A stretch of DNA of 64,000 bases, from the NCBI GenBank assembly GCA_963662605.1, contig OY759785.1, positions 3,162,001 through 3,226,000 on the forward strand, read 5' to 3'. Within the stretch, counting starts at the first letter, position 1. Each line of letters begins with the position of its first letter. The notes below the pieces were generated by a model. The model had not been told where the DNA came from. It saw only the letters and a list, made by a program, of their open reading frames with translations, and did not search any database. Positions 16,029 through 25,120 of this stretch are shown one piece after another. Made by a program: the position numbers and the translations under genes. Source of the stretch: G963662605 sp963662605 (lineage in GTDB: Bacteria > Bacteroidota > Ignavibacteria > Ignavibacteriales > Ignavibacteriaceae).

Positions 16029-18233
16029 TTGAGTACGAGAGTTACATTGCCGGTTGAGGGAATGACTTGCGCTGCCTGTGTCGCGCGCGTCGAAAAGATT
16101 CTTAAAAAAATTGATGGTGTTGAAAATGTAGCGGTTAATCTGGCGACCGAAGAAGCATCATTCGACCTTGAAAAATCGAAAGCCTCTCCGGATAAGATAT
16201 ATAAAGCAGTAGAAGAGTACGGATATAAGTTAGATATTACCGCTCTCATCGAATCCAAAAACGCAGCGCATGAGCAGACAGAAAACAGGTTTGAGAAAAA
16301 TGAACGGCGTTTGCAAAATGATTTTCGCATTTCACTTGCCTTAGCTATTCCGGTATCCCTGCTCGGTATGCTTTCAATGTGGGATGGGTTATTCGATTTA
16401 CTGCGCATAACTCCCGCCGCACTCAATATACTTTTGTTTATTCTATCAACGCCTGTTCTCATATTTCCCGGCAGAAGATTTTTCATCGCGTTCTGGAGAA
16501 ACACCAAGCACTTCTCAGCGGACATGAATTCACTTGTCGCAATCGGCACCGGCGCGGCATATGTGTACAGTGCACTCATGACATTTTTCCCGTCGCTATT
16601 ACATGTCCATCACGGCACACCTCATACCTATTACGATACTACGGTTGTTATTATCACTCTCATTTTGATGGGTAAATGGCTTGAGAGCCGTTCAAAACGA
16701 AAAACCACACAGGAAATTCAAAAGCTGCTCGAATTGCGCCCCAAAGACGCGACTGTTATCCGCGGCGGCACTCAATTAACTATCTCCATAGAGCAGTTGA
16801 GAATCGGCGACCGGGTTATCATTAAGCCCGGAGAGAGAATTTCCGCAGATGGTGTAATTGCAACAGGAACTACGCACGTTGATGAATCAATGGTAACGGG
16901 TGAAAGCTTCCCGGTTAAAAAAACTATTGGTGCACACGTCGTTGGCGGAACCATTAACAAAAACGGATACATAGAATTTGACGTTACCGCCCTCGGCGAC
17001 AATTCAGTACTTGGACAAATTATAAAAATGGTCGAAGAGGCGCAGGGTTCCAAGGCACCCATACAGAATCTCGCGGACAAAATTGCTTCTGTGTTTGTCC
17101 CCGTTGTTTTAGTAATCGCCATAGCAGCATTAGCCGGTTGGCTATTTATCGGCGGTGCTCCGCTCAGCATGGCATTGATGAATTTCGTTGCTGTACTTAT
17201 CATCGCCTGCCCTTGCGCATTGGGATTGGCAACTCCGACCGCAATCATTGTCGGCACGGGCAATGGAGCAAAGAGAGGCATACTCATAAAGAATGGCGAA
17301 GCTCTTGAGATAGCCCACAAAATTGATACGCTGCTCATTGACAAAACCGGCACGTTAACTGAAGGACTTCCGACAATTGCAGAGACATCATTCAGTGATG
17401 AAAATAAAAACGACATCCTTTCTCTCATAGCCTCGGTTGAATCCAAATCGGAACATCCGATAGCACATGCGATAACCGGATACGCCCGCACACACGACTT
17501 ACCATTAGCTGAATGTTCTGATTTTATGTATACCGAAGGTAAAGGCGTGAGCGGCAAAGTGAAAGGTACTCTCATCCACGCGGGCAATTGGAATTATATT
17601 GTTGAGAATACGGAGTCAGTGCCTCAAAGGCCAGATACAAGTGCGCACACCGGCATCATCATATACGCAGCACGTAATAAAAAGTTTACCGGATACATTG
17701 TCCTTGATGATACGATCAAGGCTTCATCCGTTCAGGCAATCGCAGCACTGAAGAAGTTAGGCATCAAGACCGTTATGTTAACCGGAGACGCGGAAAGGAC
17801 TGCGCAGGCTATCGGACAGAAAATCGGGATTGATGAAATAATTTCCGGAGTACTTCCCGGCGACAAAGCAAACTATGTCCGGAAATATCAGGCACAGAAT
17901 AAAGTCGTGGGTATGGTTGGTGACGGTATTAACGATGCTCCTGCTCTTGCCGCCAGCAACGTTGCATTCGCCATCGGCTCCGGAACCGACGCTGCTATTG
18001 AAACTGCCTCTGTAACGATATTAAGAAATGATCTTTCGGGCGTTGTTGACGCAATTCACCTCTCAAGAAAAACCATTCGCATAATCAAGCAAAATTTATT
18101 CTGGGCTTTTGTTTACAACAGCATAGGAATACCGCTCGCAGCATTCGGATTGCTTAATCCGATGTTTGCAGCGCTGGCAATGTCAATGAGCTCCGTATCT
18201 GTTGTCAGTAATTCTTTACGTCTGAAAAAATGA
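16029..18233 (+). CDS. copA: Copper-exporting P1B-type ATPase
   Basis: A 734-residue heavy-metal ATPase. One N-terminal HMA domain has GMTCAAC (C14, C17). The membrane part has the intramembrane Cu(I) site CPC (394-396). The phosphorylated aspartate is D438 in DKTGTLTEG, followed by the SEHPIAHAI nucleotide-domain motif and GDGINDAPAL. Eight membrane helices fit. The motif set is that of Cu(I)/Ag(I) exporters (P1B-1). The start must be a TTG at 16029: without it the HMA domain would be broken and no ATG lies nearby. It forms an operon with the CopZ-like chaperone. No copper-responsive repressor gene is nearby. It pumps copper from cytoplasm to periplasm. Confidence 0.93.
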   Translation: MSTRVTLPVEGMTCAACVARVEKILKKIDGVENVAVNLATEEASFDLEKSKASPDKIYKAVEEYGYKLDITALIESKNAAHEQTENRFEKNERRLQNDFRISLALAIPVSLLGMLSMWDGLFDLLRITPAALNILLFILSTPVLIFPGRRFFIAFWRNTKHFSADMNSLVAIGTGAAYVYSALMTFFPSLLHVHHGTPHTYYDTTVVIITLILMGKWLESRSKRKTTQEIQKLLELRPKDATVIRGGTQLTISIEQLRIGDRVIIKPGERISADGVIATGTTHVDESMVTGESFPVKKTIGAHVVGGTINKNGYIEFDVTALGDNSVLGQIIKMVEEAQGSKAPIQNLADKIASVFVPVVLVIAIAALAGWLFIGGAPLSMALMNFVAVLIIACPCALGLATPTAIIVGTGNGAKRGILIKNGEALEIAHKIDTLLIDKTGTLTEGLPTIAETSFSDENKNDILSLIASVESKSEHPIAHAITGYARTHDLPLAECSDFMYTEGKGVSGKVKGTLIHAGNWNYIVENTESVPQRPDTSAHTGIIIYAARNKKFTGYIVLDDTIKASSVQAIAALKKLGIKTVMLTGDAERTAQAIGQKIGIDEIISGVLPGDKANYVRKYQAQNKVVGMVGDGINDAPALAASNVAFAIGSGTDAAIETASVTILRNDLSGVVDAIHLSRKTIRIIKQNLFWAFVYNSIGIPLAAFGLLNPMFAALAMSMSSVSVVSNSLRLKK

Positions 18234-18244
18234 CCGGTAATTTA

Positions 18245-18922
18245 TCAGTTCTTTTTCTTTTTCAGAAGGAAGAAGATAACAAATGCAAGAACAGAACCCG
18301 AGAAAACAAATATCCAGGTCGGCGTTTCTTTTAACTTATACGGACGGAAAGTGACGGAGAGCGTCTTCCCTTTACCAATATCCGAAAGGTTGTAAGACCA
18401 GGTAAGTTTGTTGTAATGAGCTTCTGTCGCGTTGTGGACAAGTATTTCGCCCGGGAACTCGTATTTGTACGTCACCTTATATTTTGTGCCGTCATAGCCG
18501 AATACGGGAGAAATGGGTGGAATGAATTGAGAGAAAACGATTTGATTTGCCGCCCCTTCCTGAAATGAAAATCTGGAATCGGCAAATGGTTTCATGAAGT
18601 TGAGAGAATCAATTTTATCAAAGGAGAACTCGATTTTCGCGTGATATGTTGAATCCGTTGAATCTGCATAAACCGCGATTTTTTCAATTTTGGCAAATCT
18701 GGATTTGAATTCTTCTTTCAACGAGTCGGCATTAAAAATTCCAATTTGTGAAATGAACTTGCTGCTGTCCTGATTATTCAACTGAATCCAATAATGGATT
18801 TTCATTGAGCCGGAGCCGTCAATTTTTAATTTGACATCCTGCTCATAATTTAAGCATCCTGAAAGCAGAAGTACAATGGAGAAAATCAGTAAACTATAAA
18901 GAGTAAAATATTTTTTATGCAT
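18245..18922 (-). CDS. Lipoprotein with C-terminal membrane helix
   Basis: The preferred start (18922) gives 225 residues: a lipoprotein signal ending in the lipobox LLLSGC, a beta-rich domain of about 170 residues beginning YEQDVKLKIDGSGSMKIHYW, and a C-terminal membrane helix (about 200-219) ending in KKKKN. The first domain resembles LppM-type lipoprotein domains. A longer frame to 18985 adds residues ahead of a perfectly good signal peptide and is rejected. With both a lipid anchor and a C-terminal helix the protein is probably tethered in the inner membrane with a periplasmic domain. Function unknown. It converges with copA (11-base gap) and diverges from the FmdB gene. Confidence 0.7.
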   Translation of the reverse strand: MHKKYFTLYSLLIFSIVLLLSGCLNYEQDVKLKIDGSGSMKIHYWIQLNNQDSSKFISQIGIFNADSLKEEFKSRFAKIEKIAVYADSTDSTYHAKIEFSFDKIDSLNFMKPFADSRFSFQEGAANQIVFSQFIPPISPVFGYDGTKYKVTYKYEFPGEILVHNATEAHYNKLTWSYNLSDIGKGKTLSVTFRPYKLKETPTWIFVFSGSVLAFVIFFLLKKKKN

Positions 18923-18998
18923 TTGCGTACTCGAATTCAACCTAAAATAGAGTGTAAAGTTATAGAATTTTTTCCTCTTTTTCACTATTTTTACTAAG

Positions 18999-19006
18999 CA
19001 AAATTA
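18999..19006 (-). promoter_or_regulatory. Possible -7 box (TAATTTTG) for the lipoprotein gene
   Basis: On the minus strand TAATTTTG matches TAnnTTTG. A start of transcription about seven bases later would give a leader of about 70 bases to the preferred start at 18922. The -33 element is not clear. Confidence 0.4.
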
Positions 19007-19018
19007 TAGGAGTTATAA

Positions 19019-19240
19019 TTGCCAACATATGACTATAAATGCACTAAGTGCAAAAAAGAGTTCGAATTTTTTCAATCTATGAACGATAAACCGCTTACCG
19101 AGTGCCCGGAATGCCACGGAAAAATGAAGCGTAAAATCGGCGCGGGATTAGGTCCCATTTTCAAAGGTTCCGGCTTTTATGAGACCGATTATAAGAAAAA
19201 TAATTCTTCTTCCTCAAGCACCCCGCGTAAAAAAGACTAA
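19019..19240 (+). CDS. FmdB-family small zinc-ribbon protein
   Basis: A 73-residue protein with a zinc ribbon made by CTKC (8-11) and CPEC (29-32), in the order typical of the FmdB regulatory-protein family, whose members characteristically begin MPTYDYKC. This sequence is reached only with a TTG start at 19019, and AGGAG (19007-19011) precedes it at the right distance. The tail is Ser/Lys-rich and disordered. Family members are thought to regulate or assist gene expression, but no precise role is known. It diverges from the lipoprotein gene with 96 bases between starts. Confidence 0.85.
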   Translation: MPTYDYKCTKCKKEFEFFQSMNDKPLTECPECHGKMKRKIGAGLGPIFKGSGFYETDYKKNNSSSSSTPRKKD

Positions 19241-19313
19241 AAGATTCGATATCGTTTCCGGCCACAGTCGGCCGATATACATCTCACAATATTAAAACAA
19301 AATAAGTGCATAA

Positions 19314-19344
19314 AAAAAGTTCTGCCGTTATGACAGAACTTTTT
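19314..19344. terminator. Bidirectional intrinsic terminator
   Basis: AAAAAGTTCTG and CAGAACTTTTT form an 11-bp stem with a 9-base loop between the FmdB gene and the convergent TPR gene, with suitable A and T tracts for both directions. Confidence 0.85.
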
Positions 19345-19364
19345 AGTTTTAAAGATAAAATCTT

Positions 19365-20051
19365 TTATTCAACCAGCGATAAATATCTTTCAACATCGCG
19401 TGTGTAAGCAGACTTGGAATAATCCTTTTTGATCGAAAGGAAGATTTCTCTTGCTTCATCATTTTTGCCGATGTTCATGTAGTTAATACCTGCATACAGC
19501 ATATATTCCGGTGTAAGTACATTTTCAGAACTTACTTTTGCAGCTTTCATGTATAAGTCGGCTGCTTTTTCAGCATTATTCTGTGCTTCGTAGCAAGCTG
19601 CCTGACCAGCTAACGCCGCGGCTTTAAGATAGTCACTTCCGCCGCTGTAGTCATCATATGACTTCAATGCCAAATCGTATTTTTTCAGGAAGTAATAGCT
19701 GTTTGCCAAAAAGATTTTTGCCTGTTCACCTGTTTCAGATGAACCGTATTCCTTTACAATCTGCTCCAGACCGACGATCTTTGAAGCGGCATCGCCTTTG
19801 ATCGCCTGCTGATATGCACCGGCATTGTAGACTCTCATAACTTTTGATAACGCGTAGTTTGCCGCATCATTAGCCGAATTGCGCGCATTGTTATAAATAA
19901 AAAATCCGATTACAACAGCTACAATAACACCGGCTGAAATTGAAAGGACTTTTGTATTTTCAGTGAAAAAAGAAATGAACTTATAGTACAAGGTTACCAT
20001 TGTATCTTGTTTAATTTCTTTTCTTGAAATTTTCTTTTGTTTCGCTAACAT
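19365..20051 (-). CDS. Membrane-anchored tetratricopeptide repeat protein
   Basis: A 228-residue protein with a basic, cytoplasmic N terminus, one membrane helix (about 37-53, ISAGVIVAVVIGFFIYN), and a periplasmic domain of about 170 residues with three to four TPR-type helix pairs (for example EQAKIFLANSYYFLKKYDLALKSY is one unit). The layout resembles YfgM/BamD-neighbour TPR proteins that assist protein traffic across the envelope, but the sequence alone does not fix a role. The terminator at 19314-19344 lies just downstream. Its start is 27 bases after the PHP gene end, so the two may share a transcript. Confidence 0.7.
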   Translation of the reverse strand: MLAKQKKISRKEIKQDTMVTLYYKFISFFTENTKVLSISAGVIVAVVIGFFIYNNARNSANDAANYALSKVMRVYNAGAYQQAIKGDAASKIVGLEQIVKEYGSSETGEQAKIFLANSYYFLKKYDLALKSYDDYSGGSDYLKAAALAGQAACYEAQNNAEKAADLYMKAAKVSSENVLTPEYMLYAGINYMNIGKNDEAREIFLSIKKDYSKSAYTRDVERYLSLVE

Positions 20052-20078
20052 CTATAATCCTTAAGAATGAAATATAAA

Positions 20079-21131
20079 TTACTTGTTTGTAAAACGTATA
20101 TGATTGGAAAATATCCATGCTTTATTGTGCATGTAAACCTCTACCCGGTATACGCCTTCATCAGTCATATCAATTCTAACTTCACTATCCGCTTTAGTCT
20201 CAATAACTTCACCATTACGGATAATCCTTATTTCGGGGGCCGGTCCGGGAGCATTAACGCACAGCCTGAAAGAGTCGAGACCATTGATAGTATCACCCAG
20301 TTCATACCGGTTATTCCCTGTTTCAGCCCAAAAACGAAATCCAAAGGAATTACAAATATAATCATTTGCCACAAAACAACAGCCATTTTTTATCGCTGAA
20401 ATGACTTGTTTTGCCGCCGCCTGCACTCCGTCGGCATCTTTCGAAATCCGCATCTTCTTTTGCAAAAGAACATGCGTTCTAATTGCTTTGAATAAAACCT
20501 TATATGGGAAGACTTCAACCTCGAAAAAGCCCATTAAATTGACTTTATGGGCATGGGCATCAGTCCCTCCAATTGCAACAACCTTTCGCTCAAGGCTTAT
20601 TTCGTCCCATTTTTGCAGAGTTTCGGCTGCCGGGGCATTCAGAGAGCGGAGGGGATGAATAAAATGTTCGTACCGGTTCTGCTCATTAAGGGTTTCCATC
20701 CACTCGCTCATGTGGTTCCAAATCTCAATACCGTCGAAATCCGAATTGTCCCACTCAGTCCATGGATACGGCGGGTGTTCTTTGAAAGCTGTTCGTTTTT
20801 CATGCGGATGCGCAATAATGCTGAATCCGCCGTTTTTTTTAATCTTTTTCAAATACTCAGCGGCAGGTACCCTTGTGGAAAGCGTTTCCTCCGTATCAAG
20901 TACGAGGCAGTGGTTTCTGTTTTCTTTGTCATTGATTTCATACCCGAGGATCAGAAGCGTCTTATCATAAAATTTCTCATACCCATCCTTTTTAGCGCGA
21001 AGAGTGTTATGGTCGGTAATCACGACAAAATCAAGATTCACTTCACCAGCGGAGCGTAAAATTTCGGGTATGGTGCCGGTACCATCAGAAAAGTCCGAAT
21101 GTATGTGCATCGCCCCCACATATTCAAACAT
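20079..21131 (-). CDS. PHP-domain metal-dependent phosphoesterase
   Basis: A 350-residue PHP-fold protein. Metal ligands are visible at H9 and H11 in AMHIHSDFSDG, D16, the D-H pair in VITDHNTL (about 40-41), the glutamate in LGYEIN, IIAHPHEK, and the late GGTDAHAH motif. These three metal positions are complete, so it should be a phosphatase or esterase of the PHP family. The last 90 residues are beta-rich and resemble an Ig-like or sugar-binding extension. No signal peptide is seen. Substrate unknown. The start has AAGGATA upstream. It converges with the outer-membrane protein gene at the edge of the cytochrome operon. Confidence 0.8.
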   Translation of the reverse strand: MFEYVGAMHIHSDFSDGTGTIPEILRSAGEVNLDFVVITDHNTLRAKKDGYEKFYDKTLLILGYEINDKENRNHCLVLDTEETLSTRVPAAEYLKKIKKNGGFSIIAHPHEKRTAFKEHPPYPWTEWDNSDFDGIEIWNHMSEWMETLNEQNRYEHFIHPLRSLNAPAAETLQKWDEISLERKVVAIGGTDAHAHKVNLMGFFEVEVFPYKVLFKAIRTHVLLQKKMRISKDADGVQAAAKQVISAIKNGCCFVANDYICNSFGFRFWAETGNNRYELGDTINGLDSFRLCVNAPGPAPEIRIIRNGEVIETKADSEVRIDMTDEGVYRVEVYMHNKAWIFSNHIRFTNK

Positions 21132-21188
21132 AAAATATCCTTATTGTTAAGCCCAATTTACGAATCATTTTTTATTGCACACAAGGCA

Positions 21189-22802
21189 TTAAAAGCGAGT
21201 TGTAATATCAATAAAAATCCTGTTGGATTTTCCACCTGTATCAAAAATGCCTTCGTAATTGACTGCGATGGTAAGAAGACGAGAAAGGGAGTAAGAAACA
21301 TAAGAATACATGCTTTTCTGCGTATAGCTGTAAGAGCTTGTTAAATACGAGAAATTATTCTGCCGATAACCGGCGGAGATATAAAATCTTTCCACAATTT
21401 TATTCAGCTCCGCACTCCAATTGTAGCCTTTCAAATAATTACCGGTCAAATATGTCGCGGCGCCATTAAAGTCAACGGTTAGATATGGAATACCGGAATA
21501 ATAAACCGTAGATCCATAGTCCCGGGTGGGTTTATTATCGGAATGCTGATACCGGTATCCTGTATTTAACCCAAAGTTGAGTCTATCCAATGGACGTATA
21601 TATACATTTGCTCTTAACCCCTGCCGTAATTCATTATTCAAAAGATTTTCAACAAACGTTCTATACGTTTCGTAATAAATTACATTCCGGCGAGCGTCAT
21701 ATGTTAAATTAAACGACACTACGCGTCCCGGGGTATAGCGGAATGAGGTGTATAAACTGGTCAGCGTTAAGCTATTCTTGGCCGCACCCGCCTCCTGCTT
21801 ATATAAATCTATCTCAGATGACACAAAAAGGTAACTGTTGGAAATTAGATTATTGGAATGTTGAAAATATGCATACCGGCGATCGGTTTTCGATTTATAG
21901 GTTTGATTAAAGAAGGCGAATATATTTTCCATTTCCCTGCTGTCCTGATACTTATCTATTCTACCTATGTATCCCCCATATTGGAAATATTTTAAATCAT
22001 AACCGTAGTTAGCAAAAGACGGCCTTGAACCGATGACGACTCCACCGATATAAGATTTATAAGAAGATTCTAATTGAATGCCGTCAATTGCTCCGGCATT
22101 TGCCATGCGGTAATTAAGATGACGGCCTGCCCATACCTTTGTTGCCGAGTCAACAGCGTAAGATAGTGCGAGATCGTAAACACGAATGAAATCAAAAGGA
22201 TTAGTTTTCACTTTTTGCCAGTCATCTTCCCGATACGCAAACATCAGATAGTTGGTAAGAGAAAGTTTCGGAATAAAAAGATTTTCCGCAGTAAAGTTCA
22301 ACATAGTTCTAAACTGCTGAACTTCAAGTTCCTTTTCTTTTGAGAAATCGCTGGCAAGCTGTTCCGAAAGCCGCCCGCTGATTTTAAACGCATCCGGGGC
22401 AGCCGGAGCTGATTTTACCGCAGCAGGAACAAAGGATAAAAGCGAGGAGTTTTGTTTTGTACTCCCCCAATCTGTTTTTGGTGCTTCCTTAACTCTTGCA
22501 AATCCGATTAGTGTTTGATTTATTGCTAACGTATACTTACCGGCCGTTAATTGTTCGCCAGCCACCGAATGTGTAGAGATATACCGCAGCACAACGACAC
22601 CGGTTGAATCCGACTTGGCACCCTGATAAAGCGTGTCACCGATATTTAGTCCCTCAGTGGATGAAAATTTAACATAACAGTTCTGACTGGAAATAAACGA
22701 AATCACACCGTCTACACGGACGCGGTCTGTAGTCTGAGCAATACCCGCAATAGTAATCAGCATCGTACCAATAATGAAAATTATTTGATGATATATTCGC
22801 AT
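21189..22802 (-). CDS. Outer-membrane beta-barrel protein linked to multiheme cytochromes
   Basis: A 537-residue protein with signal peptide 1-22 (ending GIAQ), a short N-terminal beta domain (about 25-150, including GLNIGDTLY), and about 370 residues of alternating amphipathic strands with many aromatic residues, ending in IDITTRF. A terminal phenylalanine is the outer-membrane assembly signal. It is the last gene of a five-gene electron-transfer operon and begins 11 bases after the 30-31-heme cytochrome gene. By analogy with porin-cytochrome conduits it may form the pore that lets the cytochrome wire cross the outer membrane. I see no detailed similarity to MtrB, so this is inference from position and architecture. 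Confidence 0.7.
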   Translation of the reverse strand: MRIYHQIIFIIGTMLITIAGIAQTTDRVRVDGVISFISSQNCYVKFSSTEGLNIGDTLYQGAKSDSTGVVVLRYISTHSVAGEQLTAGKYTLAINQTLIGFARVKEAPKTDWGSTKQNSSLLSFVPAAVKSAPAAPDAFKISGRLSEQLASDFSKEKELEVQQFRTMLNFTAENLFIPKLSLTNYLMFAYREDDWQKVKTNPFDFIRVYDLALSYAVDSATKVWAGRHLNYRMANAGAIDGIQLESSYKSYIGGVVIGSRPSFANYGYDLKYFQYGGYIGRIDKYQDSREMENIFAFFNQTYKSKTDRRYAYFQHSNNLISNSYLFVSSEIDLYKQEAGAAKNSLTLTSLYTSFRYTPGRVVSFNLTYDARRNVIYYETYRTFVENLLNNELRQGLRANVYIRPLDRLNFGLNTGYRYQHSDNKPTRDYGSTVYYSGIPYLTVDFNGAATYLTGNYLKGYNWSAELNKIVERFYISAGYRQNNFSYLTSSYSYTQKSMYSYVSYSLSRLLTIAVNYEGIFDTGGKSNRIFIDITTRF

Positions 22803-22813
22803 CTGTACGCCGC

Positions 22814-25120
22814 CTACTTGTTAAATGTAGAAGGATTAGTATGACATCCGGACGACCAACAATCTTTACGAGAAGACGCGTTATGTTCCTTGTTAAAATC
22901 GGACTGATGGCAGCTAATACATTGCGGAGCGGCAGGATTTGCCCATGACGTATGACAATCACTGCAAAGTTTTGCAGAATGTCTTACGGTTATATCATAG
23001 TATTGTTTATGGCTCCATGTTGTCGGCCTCCAACCGGAAGTACTGTGACAATTACTACACGAAGTAACAAAAATTGAAGAAAGCGATGAGCTCGCGTGCG
23101 GAGGATTAACGGAACTATTATAGTTCGACGCGTGACAGCTATAACAATCTTTTGCTGTTCCCGTGTATGTTGATGTATGACAACTATTACAAGAAGTTGT
23201 CGCATGAATTCCCGTTAAAGGAAACGTGGTTGCGGCATGTGTAAATGACGATGGCTTCCACACTGCTGTAGAATGGCACATATCACATGTTTTACCGGTC
23301 AAGAAATTTCCGAGATTATGATTGACAACCTTTGAAGTTGAAATATCGGCCTTATGGCATACACTGCATGTGGGGTCAAGATGCGCTATCGTTGTTCCAT
23401 GACAATCCGTACAAGTAATGGTCGCATGCTTTCCGGTTAGAGTGAATCCTGTGGAAGCATGATTAAAGGATGAAGGAATCCACGCGATTGAGGTATGACA
23501 CATACTACAATCCGTAGGATAGCCACCGGATTTATGATTTGGATTTTGTGCTCCATTATAATCCGTAAGATGACATTGGTAACAATCCTTTGCCGTCCCA
23601 CTGTATTGCGTCACGTGGCAGTTGTTGCAAGGAACCGTTATATGTCTGCCTACGAGCTGAAAATTCGTGCTTGCATGATTGAATGAGGATGGTATCCACC
23701 CTGACGGAGAGTGGCACTGCTCGCACGATTGCGGGAAATTACCTAACGTGTGTAACGGATTGACCGGTTTACTTATGTCAGCTTGATGGCAATTTTTACA
23801 TACTACACTTGTTCCGGCGTATACAGAAGTATGACAATTATTACACAATACTGTCTGATGCTTTCCTGTCAGCGGGTAACTTGTCATGGAATGATTGAAC
23901 AAAGTCGGCTTCCATCCATTTGTTGTATGACACTGTTCGCACAGTTTGGGGAAATTTCCCATGTTATGTTTAGGATTTGTTGATATTCCGTTATCATTTA
24001 CATGGCATGAGTAGCAATCCTTAGCCGTCCCTGCATATTGAACAGTGTGGCATTGGTTACAGGTAACAGCCACATGCTGTCCCGTTAGCGGGAAATTTGT
24101 AGCCGCATGATTAAACGAGGCTGGTTTCCAGGCATTCACATTATGGCATTGGTCGCAAACCTTCGGGAAGTTCGCCAGCTTGTGGTTCGGGTTAACAGGT
24201 TTACTTATATCCGCCAAATGACAACCGTCGCAAACTTTCGGAGTATTAGCGGTTCCGTTACTATGACACCCGGCACAATCAACCGTTCTATGTGCACCCG
24301 CAAGTACAAATCCTGTCGTATTATGGTCAAAAGCTGCCGGCTTCCATCCGGCAATAGAATGACAACCCTGACATTGAGTTGCGAAATTTAATTTCTTGTG
24401 ATCGGGGATTTTTGTTGCTTCATAGTTTTGTCTATGGCACGCGTAGCATTCCCTGCTCAGTCCTTTAAATGTATCCTTGCGATGGCAGCTAAAACATTCT
24501 ACTCGATGACCTTGCTCCAACGGAAAGAAACTATGTGAAGCGTATGTTCCCTGAGTCCATGATGTCGCTGTTACTTTGTGACACTCCTGGCAGTCGCGCG
24601 AAAAACCGGCGGCCACGTGGCTCGGGCTTGTAGTCGAAGTAAAGTTCGCGGCGTGACAATCATAACAATTTACTCCGGCAGTTCTGAAATTCAGAATTCC
24701 GTATTCAGCATGACAAGAAACGCACTCGGTCTGAGCATGTACACCAAATAGAGGGAAATGCGTGTTCTGATGAATCGGCAATACATTGGTAACAATCCAA
24801 CTCTGGGGAGTGTGGCATCTCTGACAATCAACTCCGACAGAATTTTTATGGATGTCTTTATGGCACGAATTACACTCTGTCCGGGCATCACTAAACACAA
24901 GAGGTGTATGACATTTCTTGCAGTCAACATTTTGATGCTGTCCCGCAAGAGCAAAAATCGTTTTAGCATGATCGAATTTGATTTTATCTTTTTCGACTTT
25001 CCACGCGGTAGGCTCATGGCATTCAGAGCAATCTATGGTTAACTTTGCCCCGTGCGGAGATTGTGCCGGGACTTGAATCACCATAATAAAAATACAAATC
25101 AGAAATGACAAGCGGCGCAT
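22814..25120 (-). CDS. Giant c-type cytochrome, 30 CxxCH motifs plus one CX4CH
   Basis: A 768-residue secreted protein with signal peptide 1-20. I count 30 CxxCH heme-attachment motifs and one final CWSSGCH, a CX4CH spacing. Much of the chain is built from units of about 70-80 residues: an FPxxCxxCH, then a W-P-F-H-T-F-L-G-H block, then two more CxxCH sites. The regular histidines, such as in FNHASTNFQLVGRH, probably serve as distal axial ligands. This makes a heme wire for electron transport in the periplasm or outside. The start lies within the last 22 bases of the upstream cytochrome gene, with a ribosome site GGAG 10 bases ahead. Two large cytochromes in tandem fit transfer over long distances. 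Confidence 0.93.
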   Translation of the reverse strand: MRRLSFLICIFIMVIQVPAQSPHGAKLTIDCSECHEPTAWKVEKDKIKFDHAKTIFALAGQHQNVDCKKCHTPLVFSDARTECNSCHKDIHKNSVGVDCQRCHTPQSWIVTNVLPIHQNTHFPLFGVHAQTECVSCHAEYGILNFRTAGVNCYDCHAANFTSTTSPSHVAAGFSRDCQECHKVTATSWTQGTYASHSFFPLEQGHRVECFSCHRKDTFKGLSRECYACHRQNYEATKIPDHKKLNFATQCQGCHSIAGWKPAAFDHNTTGFVLAGAHRTVDCAGCHSNGTANTPKVCDGCHLADISKPVNPNHKLANFPKVCDQCHNVNAWKPASFNHAATNFPLTGQHVAVTCNQCHTVQYAGTAKDCYSCHVNDNGISTNPKHNMGNFPKLCEQCHTTNGWKPTLFNHSMTSYPLTGKHQTVLCNNCHTSVYAGTSVVCKNCHQADISKPVNPLHTLGNFPQSCEQCHSPSGWIPSSFNHASTNFQLVGRHITVPCNNCHVTQYSGTAKDCYQCHLTDYNGAQNPNHKSGGYPTDCSMCHTSIAWIPSSFNHASTGFTLTGKHATITCTDCHGTTIAHLDPTCSVCHKADISTSKVVNHNLGNFLTGKTCDMCHSTAVWKPSSFTHAATTFPLTGIHATTSCNSCHTSTYTGTAKDCYSCHASNYNSSVNPPHASSSLSSIFVTSCSNCHSTSGWRPTTWSHKQYYDITVRHSAKLCSDCHTSWANPAAPQCISCHQSDFNKEHNASSRKDCWSSGCHTNPSTFNK

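Noticed and set aside
23100..24700. Regular DNA periodicity of roughly 210-240 bases that could suggest a repeat array or CRISPR
   Set aside because: The repeats are coding units of the large cytochrome, too long and too divergent for CRISPR repeats, and no cas gene is present.
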